Part shown: piece by piece, positions 16,723 to 25,505 of the stretch
Numbering within the stretch: position 1 is the stretch's first letter
Layout of the letters: each line of letters opens with the position of its first letter
Assembly: GCF_902833045.1 (NCBI RefSeq)
Contig: NZ_CADFDU010000013.1
Location: 124,001-188,000, forward strand
DNA from: Burkholderia sp. BCC0322
GTDB lineage: Bacteria; Pseudomonadota; Gammaproteobacteria; Burkholderiales; Burkholderiaceae
Length of the DNA: 64,000 bases
Direction: 5' to 3'
The notes under the pieces: generated by a model
Databases searched by the model: none
What the model was told of the DNA's origin: nothing
Seen by the model: the letters and a program-made list of their open reading frames with translations, nothing else
Program-made: the position numbers and the translations under genes

Positions 16723-19320
16723 ATGTCCAAAGCACTGATCATTGCGGAAAAGCCTTCTGTCGCGAACGACATCGCACGCGCTTTGGGCGGCTTTACCAAG
16801 CATGACGAGTATTACGAGAGCGACGATTTCGTCCTTTCGTCCGCTGTCGGCCACCTGCTGGAAATCGCCGCCCCGGAAGAGTACGAGGTCAAGCGCGGGA
16901 AATGGAGCTTCGCGCATCTGCCCGTCATCCCCCCGCATTTCGACCTGAACCCGATCGCAAAAAGCGAGTCGCGCCTCAAGGTGCTCACCAAGCTGTTGAA
17001 GCGCAAGGATGTCGACCGCCTGATCAACGCATGCGACGCGGGGCGCGAGGGCGAGCTGATTTTCCGCCTGATCGCGCAGCACGCGAAGGCGAAGCAGCCG
17101 GTCCAGCGCCTGTGGCTGCAGTCGATGACCCCGCAAGCGATCCGCGACGGCTTCGCGAACCTGCGCAGCGACGCGGACATGCTGCCGCTCGCCGACGCCG
17201 CGCGCTGCCGCTCGGAAGCCGACTGGCTCGTCGGGATCAACGGCACCCGCGCGATGACCGCGTTCAACAGCAAGGGCGGCGGCTTCTTCCTGACGACAGT
17301 TGGCCGCGTTCAGACGCCAACGTTGTCGATCGTCGTCGAACGCGAAGAGAAAATTCGCCGCTTCATCCCGCGCGACTACTGGGAAGTGAAGGCCGAATTC
17401 GCATGCGCGGGCGGCTTCTACGAGGGCAAGTGGTTCGACCCGAAATTCAAGCGAGACGAATTCGATCCGGAAAAGCGCGACTCCCGCCTGTGGAGCCTGC
17501 CGGCTGCCGAAACGATCGTCGCCGCGTGTCGCGACCAGGTCGGCACGGTCTCCGAGGAATCGAAGCCGTCGACGCAACTGTCGCCGCTGCTGTTCGACCT
17601 GACGAGCCTGCAGCGCGAAGCGAACAGCCGGTTCGGCTTCTCCGCGAAGAACACGCTCGGTCTCGCGCAGGCACTGTATGAAAAGCACAAGGTGCTGACC
17701 TACCCGCGTACCGACGCGCGCGCGCTGCCGGAAGACTATCTTTCGACGGTCCAGTCCACGCTCGAGATGCTCAAGGAGAGCAACAACTACCTGCCGCATG
17801 CGAAGCAGGTGCTCGACAAGGGCTGGGTGAAGCCGAACAAGCGGATCTTCGACAACTCGAAGATCAGCGACCACTTTGCAATCATCCCGACGCTGCAAGC
17901 GCCGAAGTCGCTGTCCGAGCCGGAGCAGAAGCTGTACGACATGGTCGTGAAGCGCTTCCTCGCCGTGTTCTTCCCGGCCGCCGAATTCCGTGTCACGACG
18001 CGGATCACCGAAGTCGCGGGCCATCACTTCAAGACCGAAGGCAAGGTGCTCGTCGAGCCGGGCTGGCTGCAGGTATACGGCCGCGATGCCGAAGGCGCGG
18101 ATGCGAACCTGGTGCCGGTGCAGAAGGACGAGAAGGTGAAGACGGACGAAATCGCCGCCGTCGCGCTCGTCACGAAGCCGCCCGCACGCTACTCGGAAGC
18201 GACGCTGCTGTCCGCAATGGAAGGTGCGGGCAAGCTCGTCGAGGATGACGAACTGCGCGAGGCGATGGCCGCGAAGGGGCTCGGCACGCCGGCCACGCGC
18301 GCGGCGATCATCGAAGGCCTGCTCGGCGAGAAGTACCTCGTGCGCGAGGGACGCGAACTGATCCCGACCGCGAAGGCATTCCAGTTGATGACGCTGCTGC
18401 GCGGGCTCGGCGTGAAGGAACTCACCGCGCCCGAACTCACCGGCGAATGGGAATACAAGCTGTCGCAGATGGAGCGCGGCAACCTCGGACGCGAAGCGTT
18501 CATGCAGGAAATCGCCCGCATGACGCAGCAGATCGTCAAGCGCGCGAAGGAATACGATTCCGACACGATCCCCGGCGATTACGCGACGCTCGAGACGCCG
18601 TGCCCGAACTGCGGCGGCCAGGTAAAGGAAAACTACCGCCGTTTCGCGTGCACGAAGTGCGAGTTCTCGATCTCGAAGATCCCGGGCAGCCGGCAGTTCG
18701 AGATCGCGGAAGTCGAGGAACTGCTGCGCGAGAAGACGATCGGCCCGCTGTCCGGTTTCCGCAGCAAGATGGGCCGCCCGTTCTCGGCGATCCTCAAGCT
18801 GTCCTTCGACGACGAGACGAAGAACTACAAGCTCGAGTTCGACTTCGGCCAGGACACGGGCGGTGAGGAAGGCGAGGCGCCCGACTTCTCCGCGCAGGAG
18901 CCGGTCGGCGCATGCCCGAAATGCAAGGGCCGCGTGTTCGAGCACGGGATGAGCTACGTATGCGAGCACTCGGTGGCCAACCCGAAGACCTGCGACTTCC
19001 GCTCGGGCAAGGTGATCCTGCAGCAGGAAATCGCGCGCGAGCAGATGGGCAAGCTGCTTGCCGACGGCCGCACGGATCTGCTGCCGAACTTCAAGTCGTC
19101 ACGCACGGGCCGCAACTTCAAGGCATTCCTCGTGAAGCAGCCCGACGGCAAGATCGGTTTCGAGTTCGAGAAGAAGGAGCCGAAAGCCGCTGCCGCGAAG
19201 AAGACGGCAAAATCGGCGACGAAAGATGCCGAAACCGTGACGGAAGGCGCCGAGGAGAAACCGGCACCGGCTCGCAAGACCGCCGCCCGCAAGACGACGG
19301 CGCGCAAGACGGGCTCGTAA
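16723..19320 (+). CDS. topB: DNA topoisomerase III (type IA)
   Basis: 865 residues. The Toprim domain (~residues 1-140) begins LIIAEKPSVANDIARALGG and contains the acidic NACDAGREGELIFRLI motif. The type IA core follows, with catalytic Tyr327 in TYPRTDARALPEDY. After residue ~625 come Topo C-terminal zinc-like repeats (CPNCGGQVKENYRRFACTKC and CPKCKGRVFEHGMSYVC), and the protein ends in a Lys/Ala-rich basic tail (AAAKKTAKSAT). It relaxes and decatenates negatively supercoiled DNA by single-strand passage. The assignment to topoisomerase III rather than TopA rests on the GSR-less N-terminus and the domain order. A strong terminator follows. Confidence 0.93.
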   Translation: MSKALIIAEKPSVANDIARALGGFTKHDEYYESDDFVLSSAVGHLLEIAAPEEYEVKRGKWSFAHLPVIPPHFDLNPIAKSESRLKVLTKLLKRKDVDRLINACDAGREGELIFRLIAQHAKAKQPVQRLWLQSMTPQAIRDGFANLRSDADMLPLADAARCRSEADWLVGINGTRAMTAFNSKGGGFFLTTVGRVQTPTLSIVVEREEKIRRFIPRDYWEVKAEFACAGGFYEGKWFDPKFKRDEFDPEKRDSRLWSLPAAETIVAACRDQVGTVSEESKPSTQLSPLLFDLTSLQREANSRFGFSAKNTLGLAQALYEKHKVLTYPRTDARALPEDYLSTVQSTLEMLKESNNYLPHAKQVLDKGWVKPNKRIFDNSKISDHFAIIPTLQAPKSLSEPEQKLYDMVVKRFLAVFFPAAEFRVTTRITEVAGHHFKTEGKVLVEPGWLQVYGRDAEGADANLVPVQKDEKVKTDEIAAVALVTKPPARYSEATLLSAMEGAGKLVEDDELREAMAAKGLGTPATRAAIIEGLLGEKYLVREGRELIPTAKAFQLMTLLRGLGVKELTAPELTGEWEYKLSQMERGNLGREAFMQEIARMTQQIVKRAKEYDSDTIPGDYATLETPCPNCGGQVKENYRRFACTKCEFSISKIPGSRQFEIAEVEELLREKTIGPLSGFRSKMGRPFSAILKLSFDDETKNYKLEFDFGQDTGGEEGEAPDFSAQEPVGACPKCKGRVFEHGMSYVCEHSVANPKTCDFRSGKVILQQEIAREQMGKLLADGRTDLLPNFKSSRTGRNFKAFLVKQPDGKIGFEFEKKEPKAAAAKKTAKSATKDAETVTEGAEEKPAPARKTAARKTTARKTGS

Positions 19321-19378
19321 CGGCCTGACGGCCGGGGGTTCTCCCGGCCGCCAGGCCGAACGCCGGCAGGCAGCCATA

Positions 19379-19419
19379 AAAAACGCGGATCGATCGCTCG
19401 ATCCGCGTTTTTCTTTTTG
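19379..19419. terminator. Bidirectional terminator between topB and LysR gene
   Basis: A 13-bp perfect stem AAACGCGGATCGA / TCGATCCGCGTTT with a four-base loop is followed by TTCTTTTT. It is preceded at 19322-19357 by a second long GC-rich stem-loop (GGCCTG..GGCCGGG / CCCGGCC..CAGGCC). The convergent topB and LysR genes share this region. Confidence 0.88.
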
Positions 19420-19454
19420 CCGGCGGCAACCGCCGCCCGGCCGTCGCGCCGTTA

Positions 19455-20504
19455 TTACAGCGGCGACGGCGCCGCGACGCGCGTACGCGGCGAACGCGGC
19501 AGGCGCGGCGACAGGTTCGGGTCGGCCGATTCCGGCTGCTCCGCACGCGTCTCGACACCGATCGGCGCGAGCACCGAACCCTGCGCGGCCCATTGCTCGC
19601 CCATCGTTGCGTCGGTCGAGTGGCTGAAATGCTCGACGAGGTGGTCGATGAACGTGCGCACCTTCGCCGGCAGATGGCGCCGGCTCGGGTAAGCGATGTT
19701 GATCTCGACCTGCGGCAGCCGGAAATCCGGCAGCAGCCGCACGAGCGCGCCACGCGCGATGTCGCCGCCGATCAGGTAGCTCGGCAGGATCGCGACACCC
19801 ATCCCGAGCAGCGCGAACTGGCGCAGCATCGCGGTGTTGTTCGCGACGATCACGTTGGTCGGGCGCACGCGCACTTCGCCGTCCGGCCCCGTGAACACAC
19901 GCTCGTCGCCCCAGTATTCGGTCGGCAGGCTCAGGCTCGGATGCTCGGCGAGATGTTCCGGGTGGGTCGGCACGCCGTGCTTCTCCAGGTAGCTCGGCGT
20001 CGCGCACACGGTCATGCAACCCGTGGTCAGGCGCCGCGTGACGATGCTCGCGCTGCGCATCTGGCGCGTGACGACGATGCCGACGTCGAAGCCTTCCTCG
20101 ACGAGATCGACCTGCCGGTCGACCAGCGTGAGATCCGGCACCACTTTCGGGAAATTCTCCGTGTACGACTGCAACACGGGCGCGAGGTTGTGCAGGCCGA
20201 ACACGACCGGCGCGACGATGCGCAGCGTGCCGACCGGCTCGTGATTGCGCGCGACGACCATCTGCTCGACGTCCTCGAGCTCATCGAGGATCTGGCGGGC
20301 ACGCTCCAGATAGACCTGGCCTGACTCCGTCAGGGAGAGACTGCGCGTGGTGCGGTTCAGCAAGCGCGTGCCGAGCCGACCTTCGAGGTCGGCGACGTGA
20401 CGCGTCGCGACCGCGTTGGAGATATCCATTGCGCTCGCGGCCCGCGCGAAACTGCCGAGATCTGCAACCTTGACGAACACGCGCATCGACTGCAAGTGAT
20501 CCAT
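19455..20504 (-). CDS. LysR-family transcriptional regulator
   Basis: 349 residues. The N-terminal winged helix (LQSMRVFVKVADLGSFARAA, SNAVATRHVADLEGRLGTRL) is followed by a type 2 periplasmic-binding-like effector domain (~residues 90-295). The C-terminus carries an extra ~45 residues, Pro/Arg/Ser-rich, beyond the usual ~300-residue length. It diverges from the D-2-hydroxyacid dehydrogenase gene across a 426-base AT-richer gap holding inverted repeats typical of LysR sites, so it probably regulates that gene or itself. The effector is unknown. Confidence 0.9.
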   Translation of the reverse strand: MDHLQSMRVFVKVADLGSFARAASAMDISNAVATRHVADLEGRLGTRLLNRTTRSLSLTESGQVYLERARQILDELEDVEQMVVARNHEPVGTLRIVAPVVFGLHNLAPVLQSYTENFPKVVPDLTLVDRQVDLVEEGFDVGIVVTRQMRSASIVTRRLTTGCMTVCATPSYLEKHGVPTHPEHLAEHPSLSLPTEYWGDERVFTGPDGEVRVRPTNVIVANNTAMLRQFALLGMGVAILPSYLIGGDIARGALVRLLPDFRLPQVEINIAYPSRRHLPAKVRTFIDHLVEHFSHSTDATMGEQWAAQGSVLAPIGVETRAEQPESADPNLSPRLPRSPRTRVAAPSPL

Positions 20505-20604
20505 AAACGACTCCTGCCGCTAGTACAACTTCAAAAAGATGAAGCAAATGCGTAATTCTCCTACGACAGCGGAAATGATGCAGAGTTGCTCAACAAGGCC
20601 CCTG

Positions 20605-20681
20605 TTGACGATAAAAATAGTCAAAAATCCTCGCCCTATGCGGATAGTTGATCCAATTATTCTGATTGGAGCAACAATTGG
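20605..20681. promoter_or_regulatory. Inverted repeats in the LysR / dehydrogenase gap
   Basis: The 20505-20930 gap contains TTGAC-N10-GTCAA (20605-20624), and TCCAAT-N7-ATTGGA (20652-20670) overlapped by CCAATT-N17-AATTGG (20653-20681). Such dyads with AT-rich centres fit LysR-type operator sites. The remainder of the gap (20682-20930) has no visible gene; it is the leader of the dehydrogenase. Confidence 0.45.
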
Positions 20682-20930
20682 GTGAACCTCGTCGAGTAAG
20701 CGTCCGAATCAGGAAGGACGTGTTTGATGCGACACAACAGCGCACCCTTGCGCCCGTCACGCGAGCGGCTCCGGGTCAGGCTGACGCCGATTGCGGCGGA
20801 GCGTAACAACCTGTTAAAAAGACACCATGAAGGCGGCCGACGTAGCATCATGTCGGCCCCGGCCGGGCGGGACGGGTGCGCGACGTGCGCCGCCGCCACT
20901 GCCGCTTTCAACGCGCGACACCCGCTCACC

Positions 20931-21944
20931 ATGAAAATTGCCATCCTCGACGACTACCAGGACGCCGTCCGCAAGCTGAACTGCTTCGAGCTGCTTGCCG
21001 ACCACGACGTGAAGGTCTTCAACAATACGGTGCGCGGATTGGGACAACTCGCGAGCCGTCTGGCGGAAGTCGAGGCGCTCGTGCTGATTCGCGAACGGAC
21101 CCCGATTTCATCGCAACTGCTCGCCAAGCTGCCGAACCTGCGAATGATCAGCCAGACCGGCCGCATTTCGAGCCACATCGATCTCGAAGCCTGTACCGAC
21201 CGCGGCATCGCGGTACTCGAAGGCACGGGTTCGCCGATCGCACCCGCCGAGCTCACCTGGGCGCTCGTGATGGCCGCCCAGCGCCGCATTCCGCAGTACG
21301 TCGCGAACCTGAAGCAGGGCGCCTGGCAGCAGTCGGGCCTGAAGACGTCGGCCATGCCGCCGAACTTCGGCCTCGGTCAGGTGCTGCGCGGCCAGACGCT
21401 CGGCATCTGGGGCTACGGCAAGATTGGCCGGCTCGTCGCCGGCTACGGCAAGGCATTCGGGATGAACGTGCTGATCTGGGGCCGCGAGCATTCGCTCGAG
21501 GCCGCGCGGGCCGACGGCTACACGGCTGCCGAAAGCCGTGAAGCGCTGTTCGAGCAGAGCGACGTGCTGTCGCTGCACCTGCGCATGCATGACGACACGC
21601 GCGGGATCGTGAAGCAGGAAGACCTGATGCGGATGAAGCCGACGTCGCTGCTCGTCAACACGAGCCGCGCCGAGCTGCTCGAGGAAAATGCACTGGTCAA
21701 CGCGCTGTCGCACAACCGTCCGGGGATGGTCGCGATCGACGTGTTCGAAAGCGAGCCGATCCTGCAGGGCTACAGCCTGCTGCGGATGGAAAACGTGATC
21801 TGCACGCCGCACATCGGCTATGTCGAGCGCGAAAGCTACGAGCTCTACTTCAGCGCGGCGTTCAGGAACATCCTGGCGTTCGACCAGGGCGACATGTCGA
21901 GCGTCGTCAACCCGGAAGCACTGACGCCGCGCCGCGTGCGCTGA
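20931..21944 (+). CDS. D-isomer-specific 2-hydroxyacid dehydrogenase family protein
   Basis: 337 residues from the ATG at 20931 (MKIAILDDYQDAV). The frame is open 69 codons upstream but without family similarity. The NAD-binding motif GIWGYGKIGRLVAGYGKAFGM (~residues 155-175) and the catalytic residues Arg (NTSRAELL), Glu (FESEPIL) and His (CTPHIGY) are all in family positions. These enzymes reduce 2-keto acids to D-2-hydroxy acids, phosphoglycerate dehydrogenase being the best-known relative. The substrate is not deducible. It is divergent from a LysR regulator. Confidence 0.9.
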   Translation: MKIAILDDYQDAVRKLNCFELLADHDVKVFNNTVRGLGQLASRLAEVEALVLIRERTPISSQLLAKLPNLRMISQTGRISSHIDLEACTDRGIAVLEGTGSPIAPAELTWALVMAAQRRIPQYVANLKQGAWQQSGLKTSAMPPNFGLGQVLRGQTLGIWGYGKIGRLVAGYGKAFGMNVLIWGREHSLEAARADGYTAAESREALFEQSDVLSLHLRMHDDTRGIVKQEDLMRMKPTSLLVNTSRAELLEENALVNALSHNRPGMVAIDVFESEPILQGYSLLRMENVICTPHIGYVERESYELYFSAAFRNILAFDQGDMSSVVNPEALTPRRVR

Positions 21945-21972
21945 GCGCGGCCCCGCTTCCTGCTTCCCGTCT

Positions 21973-22839
21973 TCAGGCGGCCGCGCGGCCGCCCGTCATC
22001 GCGCCGACGCGCGTGAGGAAATGCTCGCCGTCGCGCCGCCCGAGGTCGTACGCATGCCGCATCTGCGACGGGCTCGTGTAATCCCAACTCGAAATCGGCA
22101 CCTTGCTCGACGGCTGGACGTACTGCCGCCGCTGCTCGCCGTGCGCGACCGTGAACATCTGCGGGCGCGGGTACAGCCGCGTGACGAGCACCAGCACATC
22201 GCCCGGCGTCGGGTCGAGCGCGTCGACCGGCACGTTGTCGACCATCCCGCCGTCGAGCACGGGCCGGCCATCGCGGCGCAGCACCGGCGTGAACGGCGGC
22301 GTACAGGATGACTGCAGGATCAGGTCGGCGAGTTCGTCGACTCGCGTGCAGGCCTGCGCGCGCACGAATTCGGGCCGAAAACCGAGCGTGCGCCCGAGCG
22401 TCGGGTGCAGCGTCTTGCGCACATACTTCTCGATGTTGTACGCGACGAGGCCGGCGGCCACTGCGCTGCGCGCGCCGAGCCAGCGCGGCACGTGCGACAC
22501 CCCGATGCGGATCTCCGGTGCCGCGGCCAGCTTCGCGAACGGCTCGCCGTAGATGTCGAGCAGCGCCTGACGGTAAATCCGGTAATGCGGAAACACGGGC
22601 TCGCGCCCGAACAGGTTGCCCCAGTACGCGTTCTTCCGGTTGTGGCGCAGCGCCTCTTCGTAATAGCGCATCACCCATGCGGCGTCGCGCGTATACAGCA
22701 TGCACGCGGTCGCCGCGCCGGCCGAGATGCCGGTGATCACGCGCGGGCGCAGGTCGAGCGCCGGCTGGGCGACGTCCCAGAAGCCGGCCTGCCACCAGCA
22801 GCGATTGCCGCCGCCCGCAAAGACGATCTGGTCGAACAT
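21973..22839 (-). CDS. Patatin-like phospholipase
   Basis: 288 residues from the ATG at 22839. The frame is open 189 codons further upstream, but that overlaps the thioesterase gene in another frame and is rejected. Patatin signatures: the oxyanion loop AGGGNRCWW (~residues 8-16), the nucleophile elbow GISAG (Ser39), and the catalytic Asp in DGGMVDN (~residue 200), giving a Ser-Asp dyad. It is probably a lipid acyl hydrolase. No signal peptide is seen, so it is cytoplasmic unless secreted by another route. It lies eight bases downstream of the thioesterase, suggesting a two-gene lipid-related unit. Confidence 0.88.
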   Translation of the reverse strand: MFDQIVFAGGGNRCWWQAGFWDVAQPALDLRPRVITGISAGAATACMLYTRDAAWVMRYYEEALRHNRKNAYWGNLFGREPVFPHYRIYRQALLDIYGEPFAKLAAAPEIRIGVSHVPRWLGARSAVAAGLVAYNIEKYVRKTLHPTLGRTLGFRPEFVRAQACTRVDELADLILQSSCTPPFTPVLRRDGRPVLDGGMVDNVPVDALDPTPGDVLVLVTRLYPRPQMFTVAHGEQRRQYVQPSSKVPISSWDYTSPSQMRHAYDLGRRDGEHFLTRVGAMTGGRAAA

Positions 22840-22847
22840 CGCGCCGC

Positions 22848-23252
22848 TCAGCTGACGAGCGCGTAGGTCGACGTCGCGTGGACGGCCATCTTGCCGTCTT
22901 CGTCGAACAGCTCGACTTCGCCGAATACGAGGTTGCGGCCCATCCGCAGCACGCGCGCGGTGACGAGCACGTCGCCCTTGCGCACGGGCCGCATGAAGTT
23001 CGTGTTCAACGACACGGTCGTCATCGGCCGGAACTCGCCGAGCGCGGCCGAGATCGCGACCACCATCGCGGTGTCGGCGGCCGCCGTGAACACCTGGCCG
23101 CAGATCACGCCGCCTGAATGACGGAATTCGCCGGAAAACGGCAGGCGCAGCGTGACGCTGTCGTCGCCGATCGACACGGGGACCAGACCGAGCGAGCGGA
23201 CCCAGGGGGCCAGCAGGCGATCCAGCAATTCGCGGACTGCGTTTTCGTCCAT
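22848..23252 (-). CDS. PaaI-type hotdog-fold thioesterase
   Basis: 134 residues from the ATG at 23252 (MDENAVRELLDRLL). The single hotdog domain contains the PaaI pattern FRHSGGVICGQVFTAAADTAMVVAI (helix with the catalytic acidic residue) followed by TTVSLNTNFMRPVRKGDVLVTA. Members hydrolyse acyl- or aryl-CoA esters. It is leftward, directly followed by the patatin-like gene. Confidence 0.88.
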   Translation of the reverse strand: MDENAVRELLDRLLAPWVRSLGLVPVSIGDDSVTLRLPFSGEFRHSGGVICGQVFTAAADTAMVVAISAALGEFRPMTTVSLNTNFMRPVRKGDVLVTARVLRMGRNLVFGEVELFDEDGKMAVHATSTYALVS

Positions 23253-23400
23253 CTTCGAAAGCCCAGAAAGCGTTGCGCGACCGCCGCGCAACACGTGTGG
23301 CGTCATCATACCGGGAGCGCGGAATCTCCGATCGCTCGTTATCGGACCGACAGCCGCCGTTGTCGTGACGAAATATTTTCAGGAAATCCGCAGAAAGGGC

Positions 23401-23429
23401 TTGCAAGGTCCGAAATACCCAGGCATAAT
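23401..23429 (+). promoter_or_regulatory. Promoter of tRNA-Lys
   Basis: TTGCAA and CATAAT separated by exactly 17 bases form a good sigma-70 promoter, with the start expected near 23436, just before the tRNA 5' end at 23443. Confidence 0.7.
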
Positions 23430-23442
23430 CTTTCTTCTGTTG

Positions 23443-23518
23443 GGGGCGTTAGCTCAGTTGGTAGAGCAGCGGACTCTTAATCCGTAGGTCGAGTGTTCGA
23501 GTCACTCACGCCCCACCA
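23443..23518 (+). tRNA. tRNA-Lys (CTT)
   Basis: 76 bases with encoded CCA. Acceptor GGGGCGT/ACGCCCC is perfectly paired. D arm GCTC/GAGC, anticodon stem GCGGA/TCCGT with loop CTCTTAA (anticodon CTT), T stem GAGTG/CACTC with loop TTCGAGT. A strong terminator follows. Confidence 0.97.
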
Positions 23519-23528
23519 GGAATTCCGA

Positions 23529-23562
23529 AGCCCGGTTAGCGAAAGCTAACCGGGCTTTTTCC
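23529..23562 (+). terminator. Terminator after tRNA-Lys
   Basis: A 12-bp perfect stem AGCCCGGTTAGC / GCTAACCGGGCT with a GAAA tetraloop, followed by TTTTCC. The remaining gap to the next gene (23563-23849) holds no recognised gene. Confidence 0.93.
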
Positions 23563-23849
23563 TTTTCCGCCGCCGCACTCGCCGCGCGCGACCTGTCGCA
23601 GTACGCCACCGCCCGCCCGTTCCGCATCGTTTCCGCTAGAATCGTCCGACAAATATCACACGACCGGCGCAGGCATTGCCGTTTGCCCGCCGGCACTGAG
23701 AGAACATGGGACGTCAGACATGGAAGCATGTAACCGAGACGCGACCATTCAGAGAGCCTGGTTGCGCCGATATCGGCGAGTCCGTCGGGACACGCCACTC
23801 CCACGATCACGCCGGCATCCGCAGTGCGACGCACGAACCGGATCCGGTC

Positions 23850-24755
23850 ATGGCGGGTAAGGACGCGCTCGTCGCCATGGCGCTCGGCGTCGTGCTGCTC
23901 GTGCTGGCCGGCATGCTTGCCGTCACGGCGGGCCAAGCGACCGGCCAGCTGGTCCGTGCGCCGGGCACGGTCGTGCGCATCGTCCAGGACAGCGACGCGA
24001 TGCGCGCGTACCGGCCGATCGTCGCGTACCTCGCGAACGACGGCCAGCGTCGCGAAATCGCCGGCAATACCGCATCGACCGTCCCCGCCTACGACATCGG
24101 CGAGAACGTCGAGGTATGGCTCGACCCCAGCCACCCCGAACGCCCCGCACTGATCGACGATTTCGCGCAACGCTGGTTTCCGGCCGCCGTGGCGGCGCTG
24201 CTCGCCGTCGCATCGTTCGCGATCGGCGGCCTCCTGATCGTCGGCGGGCGCCGCCGCCGGTCATCCGAACCACCACCGGCCCGCCCCGCCCGCAAGCACG
24301 CGCGAAGACGCTGGGATATCGCAATCGCGCTGATTCCGATCGCGATCGGCACGGGCTTCGTCGCCGGCGCCGGTGCGGCCGGCCTGCGTCAGTGGCAGAT
24401 CGCCCATCACTACGCGCGTTCGACCGGCCATGTCGTCGAGATCGCGGAAAACGCGCGCGCGTCCCGATCGCGCACGTCGCTGTATTCGGCGATCGTCGCG
24501 TTCACGACCGACAGTGGACGCCAGATCACGTTCGCCCAGGGCTCGGCGTCATCCCATCCGGGCCTGCGCGAAGGCGAAGCGGTCAACGTGCTGTACGACC
24601 CCGTCACACCGGAGCGCGCGGTCGTCGACCGCTTCTGGGATCGCTGGGGCCTCGCAGCCATCCTGTTCGCGATCGGCGCACCATTCCTCGCGGCCGGGCT
24701 GTTCATCGCCGTGACGCTGTGGCCGGAACACCCCGCGCACGAAGCCGCCCCATGA
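23850..24755 (+). CDS. DUF3592 membrane protein (two repeats)
   Basis: 301 residues from the ATG at 23850 (MAGKDALVAM); 48 further upstream codons are open but lack a membrane-protein start. Four hydrophobic segments frame two copies of a ~75-residue soluble beta domain. Each copy has the same pattern: TV.R....S.AYRPIVAY at first, TSLYSAIVAFTTDSGRQI later, ending in NVEVWLDPSHPERPALI and VNVLYDPVTPERAVV respectively. This doubled DUF3592 layout is visible directly. Function is unknown. Confidence 0.82.
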   Translation: MAGKDALVAMALGVVLLVLAGMLAVTAGQATGQLVRAPGTVVRIVQDSDAMRAYRPIVAYLANDGQRREIAGNTASTVPAYDIGENVEVWLDPSHPERPALIDDFAQRWFPAAVAALLAVASFAIGGLLIVGGRRRRSSEPPPARPARKHARRRWDIAIALIPIAIGTGFVAGAGAAGLRQWQIAHHYARSTGHVVEIAENARASRSRTSLYSAIVAFTTDSGRQITFAQGSASSHPGLREGEAVNVLYDPVTPERAVVDRFWDRWGLAAILFAIGAPFLAAGLFIAVTLWPEHPAHEAAP

Positions 24756-24809
24756 CGCTCGCGCGCCGGCCGCGCATCGTGTGGCGCGACCACCGTCACG
24801 ACGCGCGCG

Positions 24810-25424
24810 TCACCGCTCCCTGAACGCCTCCACCTTCGCGCGGTTCCCGCACGTGCGCATGTCGCACCAGCGGCGCCCGACGCCGCGGCCGCGATCGACG
24901 AAGAACCACGTGCACCGGCCGCACTGACGCACGCGCGCGAAGTCGTCGCTGCGCAGCAGCTGCTCGAAGCCGAGTGCGGCCGCATCGACCCAGCGCGACG
25001 TCGCGCGCGCGTCGGGCCGCCACGCGAACCGGCCGTCGACCGCCTCGAACGCGCTGCGCCCGATCGCGTCGCGAATCGCGACAGCGAGCCGGTCCACCGC
25101 GCGCGCGCCGGCCATGCCGCCGCCTCCGGCCGTCAGGTGTGCGATCGCGCTGTAAGCATCCTCCCGAAAGCGATGCAGCGCCGCCAGCGCATCGGCGTCG
25201 TCCCGCCTCGCATGACGCAGAAGCCGCGACAGATCGGCTGGCGCCACCAGCCCCGATCGTTGCGCCCACGCATGCACGGCCGGCCAGTCGACGAGCTTGT
25301 CCGCGTCGCGGGTCTTGCCCGTGTCGGCCACCGTGTTGAGGAAGTCGAGCGCCGGATGGCCGCCGACGAAATCGGCTGCGCCCCATTCGTGCGCGGGTCG
25401 CGCGGGTTCGTTTCGAGTAACCAT
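24810..25424 (-). CDS. CGNR zinc-finger (ABATE-domain) protein
   Basis: 204 residues. The N-terminal ~130 residues form the helical ABATE domain (GGHPALDFLNTV). The C-terminal zinc finger is CGRCTWFFVD followed by RRWCDMRTCGNRAKV, with four Cys and the CGNR signature. Such proteins are putative DNA-binding stress regulators. It is divergent from an alpha/beta hydrolase, and the gap between them holds an inverted repeat that could be its operator. Confidence 0.88.
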   Translation of the reverse strand: MVTRNEPARPAHEWGAADFVGGHPALDFLNTVADTGKTRDADKLVDWPAVHAWAQRSGLVAPADLSRLLRHARRDDADALAALHRFREDAYSAIAHLTAGGGGMAGARAVDRLAVAIRDAIGRSAFEAVDGRFAWRPDARATSRWVDAAALGFEQLLRSDDFARVRQCGRCTWFFVDRGRGVGRRWCDMRTCGNRAKVEAFRER

Positions 25425-25464
25425 TTATTTGCACCTGTCGGTTTCACGTCCGGGCAATCCGGAG

Positions 25465-25491
25465 TAACCTATTAACAACCAAAACAGGTTA
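25465..25491. promoter_or_regulatory. Inverted repeat in the CGNR / hydrolase divergent gap
   Basis: TAACCT and AGGTTA form a perfect 6-bp dyad separated by 15 bases, with an additional AACC...GGTT inside. It lies 15 bases before the hydrolase start and within the 81-base divergent gap, the expected place for an operator of the CGNR protein. Confidence 0.45.
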
Positions 25492-25505
25492 GCACGGAGA
25501 GGCCG

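Noticed and set aside
16660-18969. 769-codon open frame on the minus strand opposite topB
   Set aside because: It lies fully antisense to a clear topoisomerase gene; the composition is Arg/Ala/Leu-rich with no family similarity, typical of the antisense frame in high-GC DNA.
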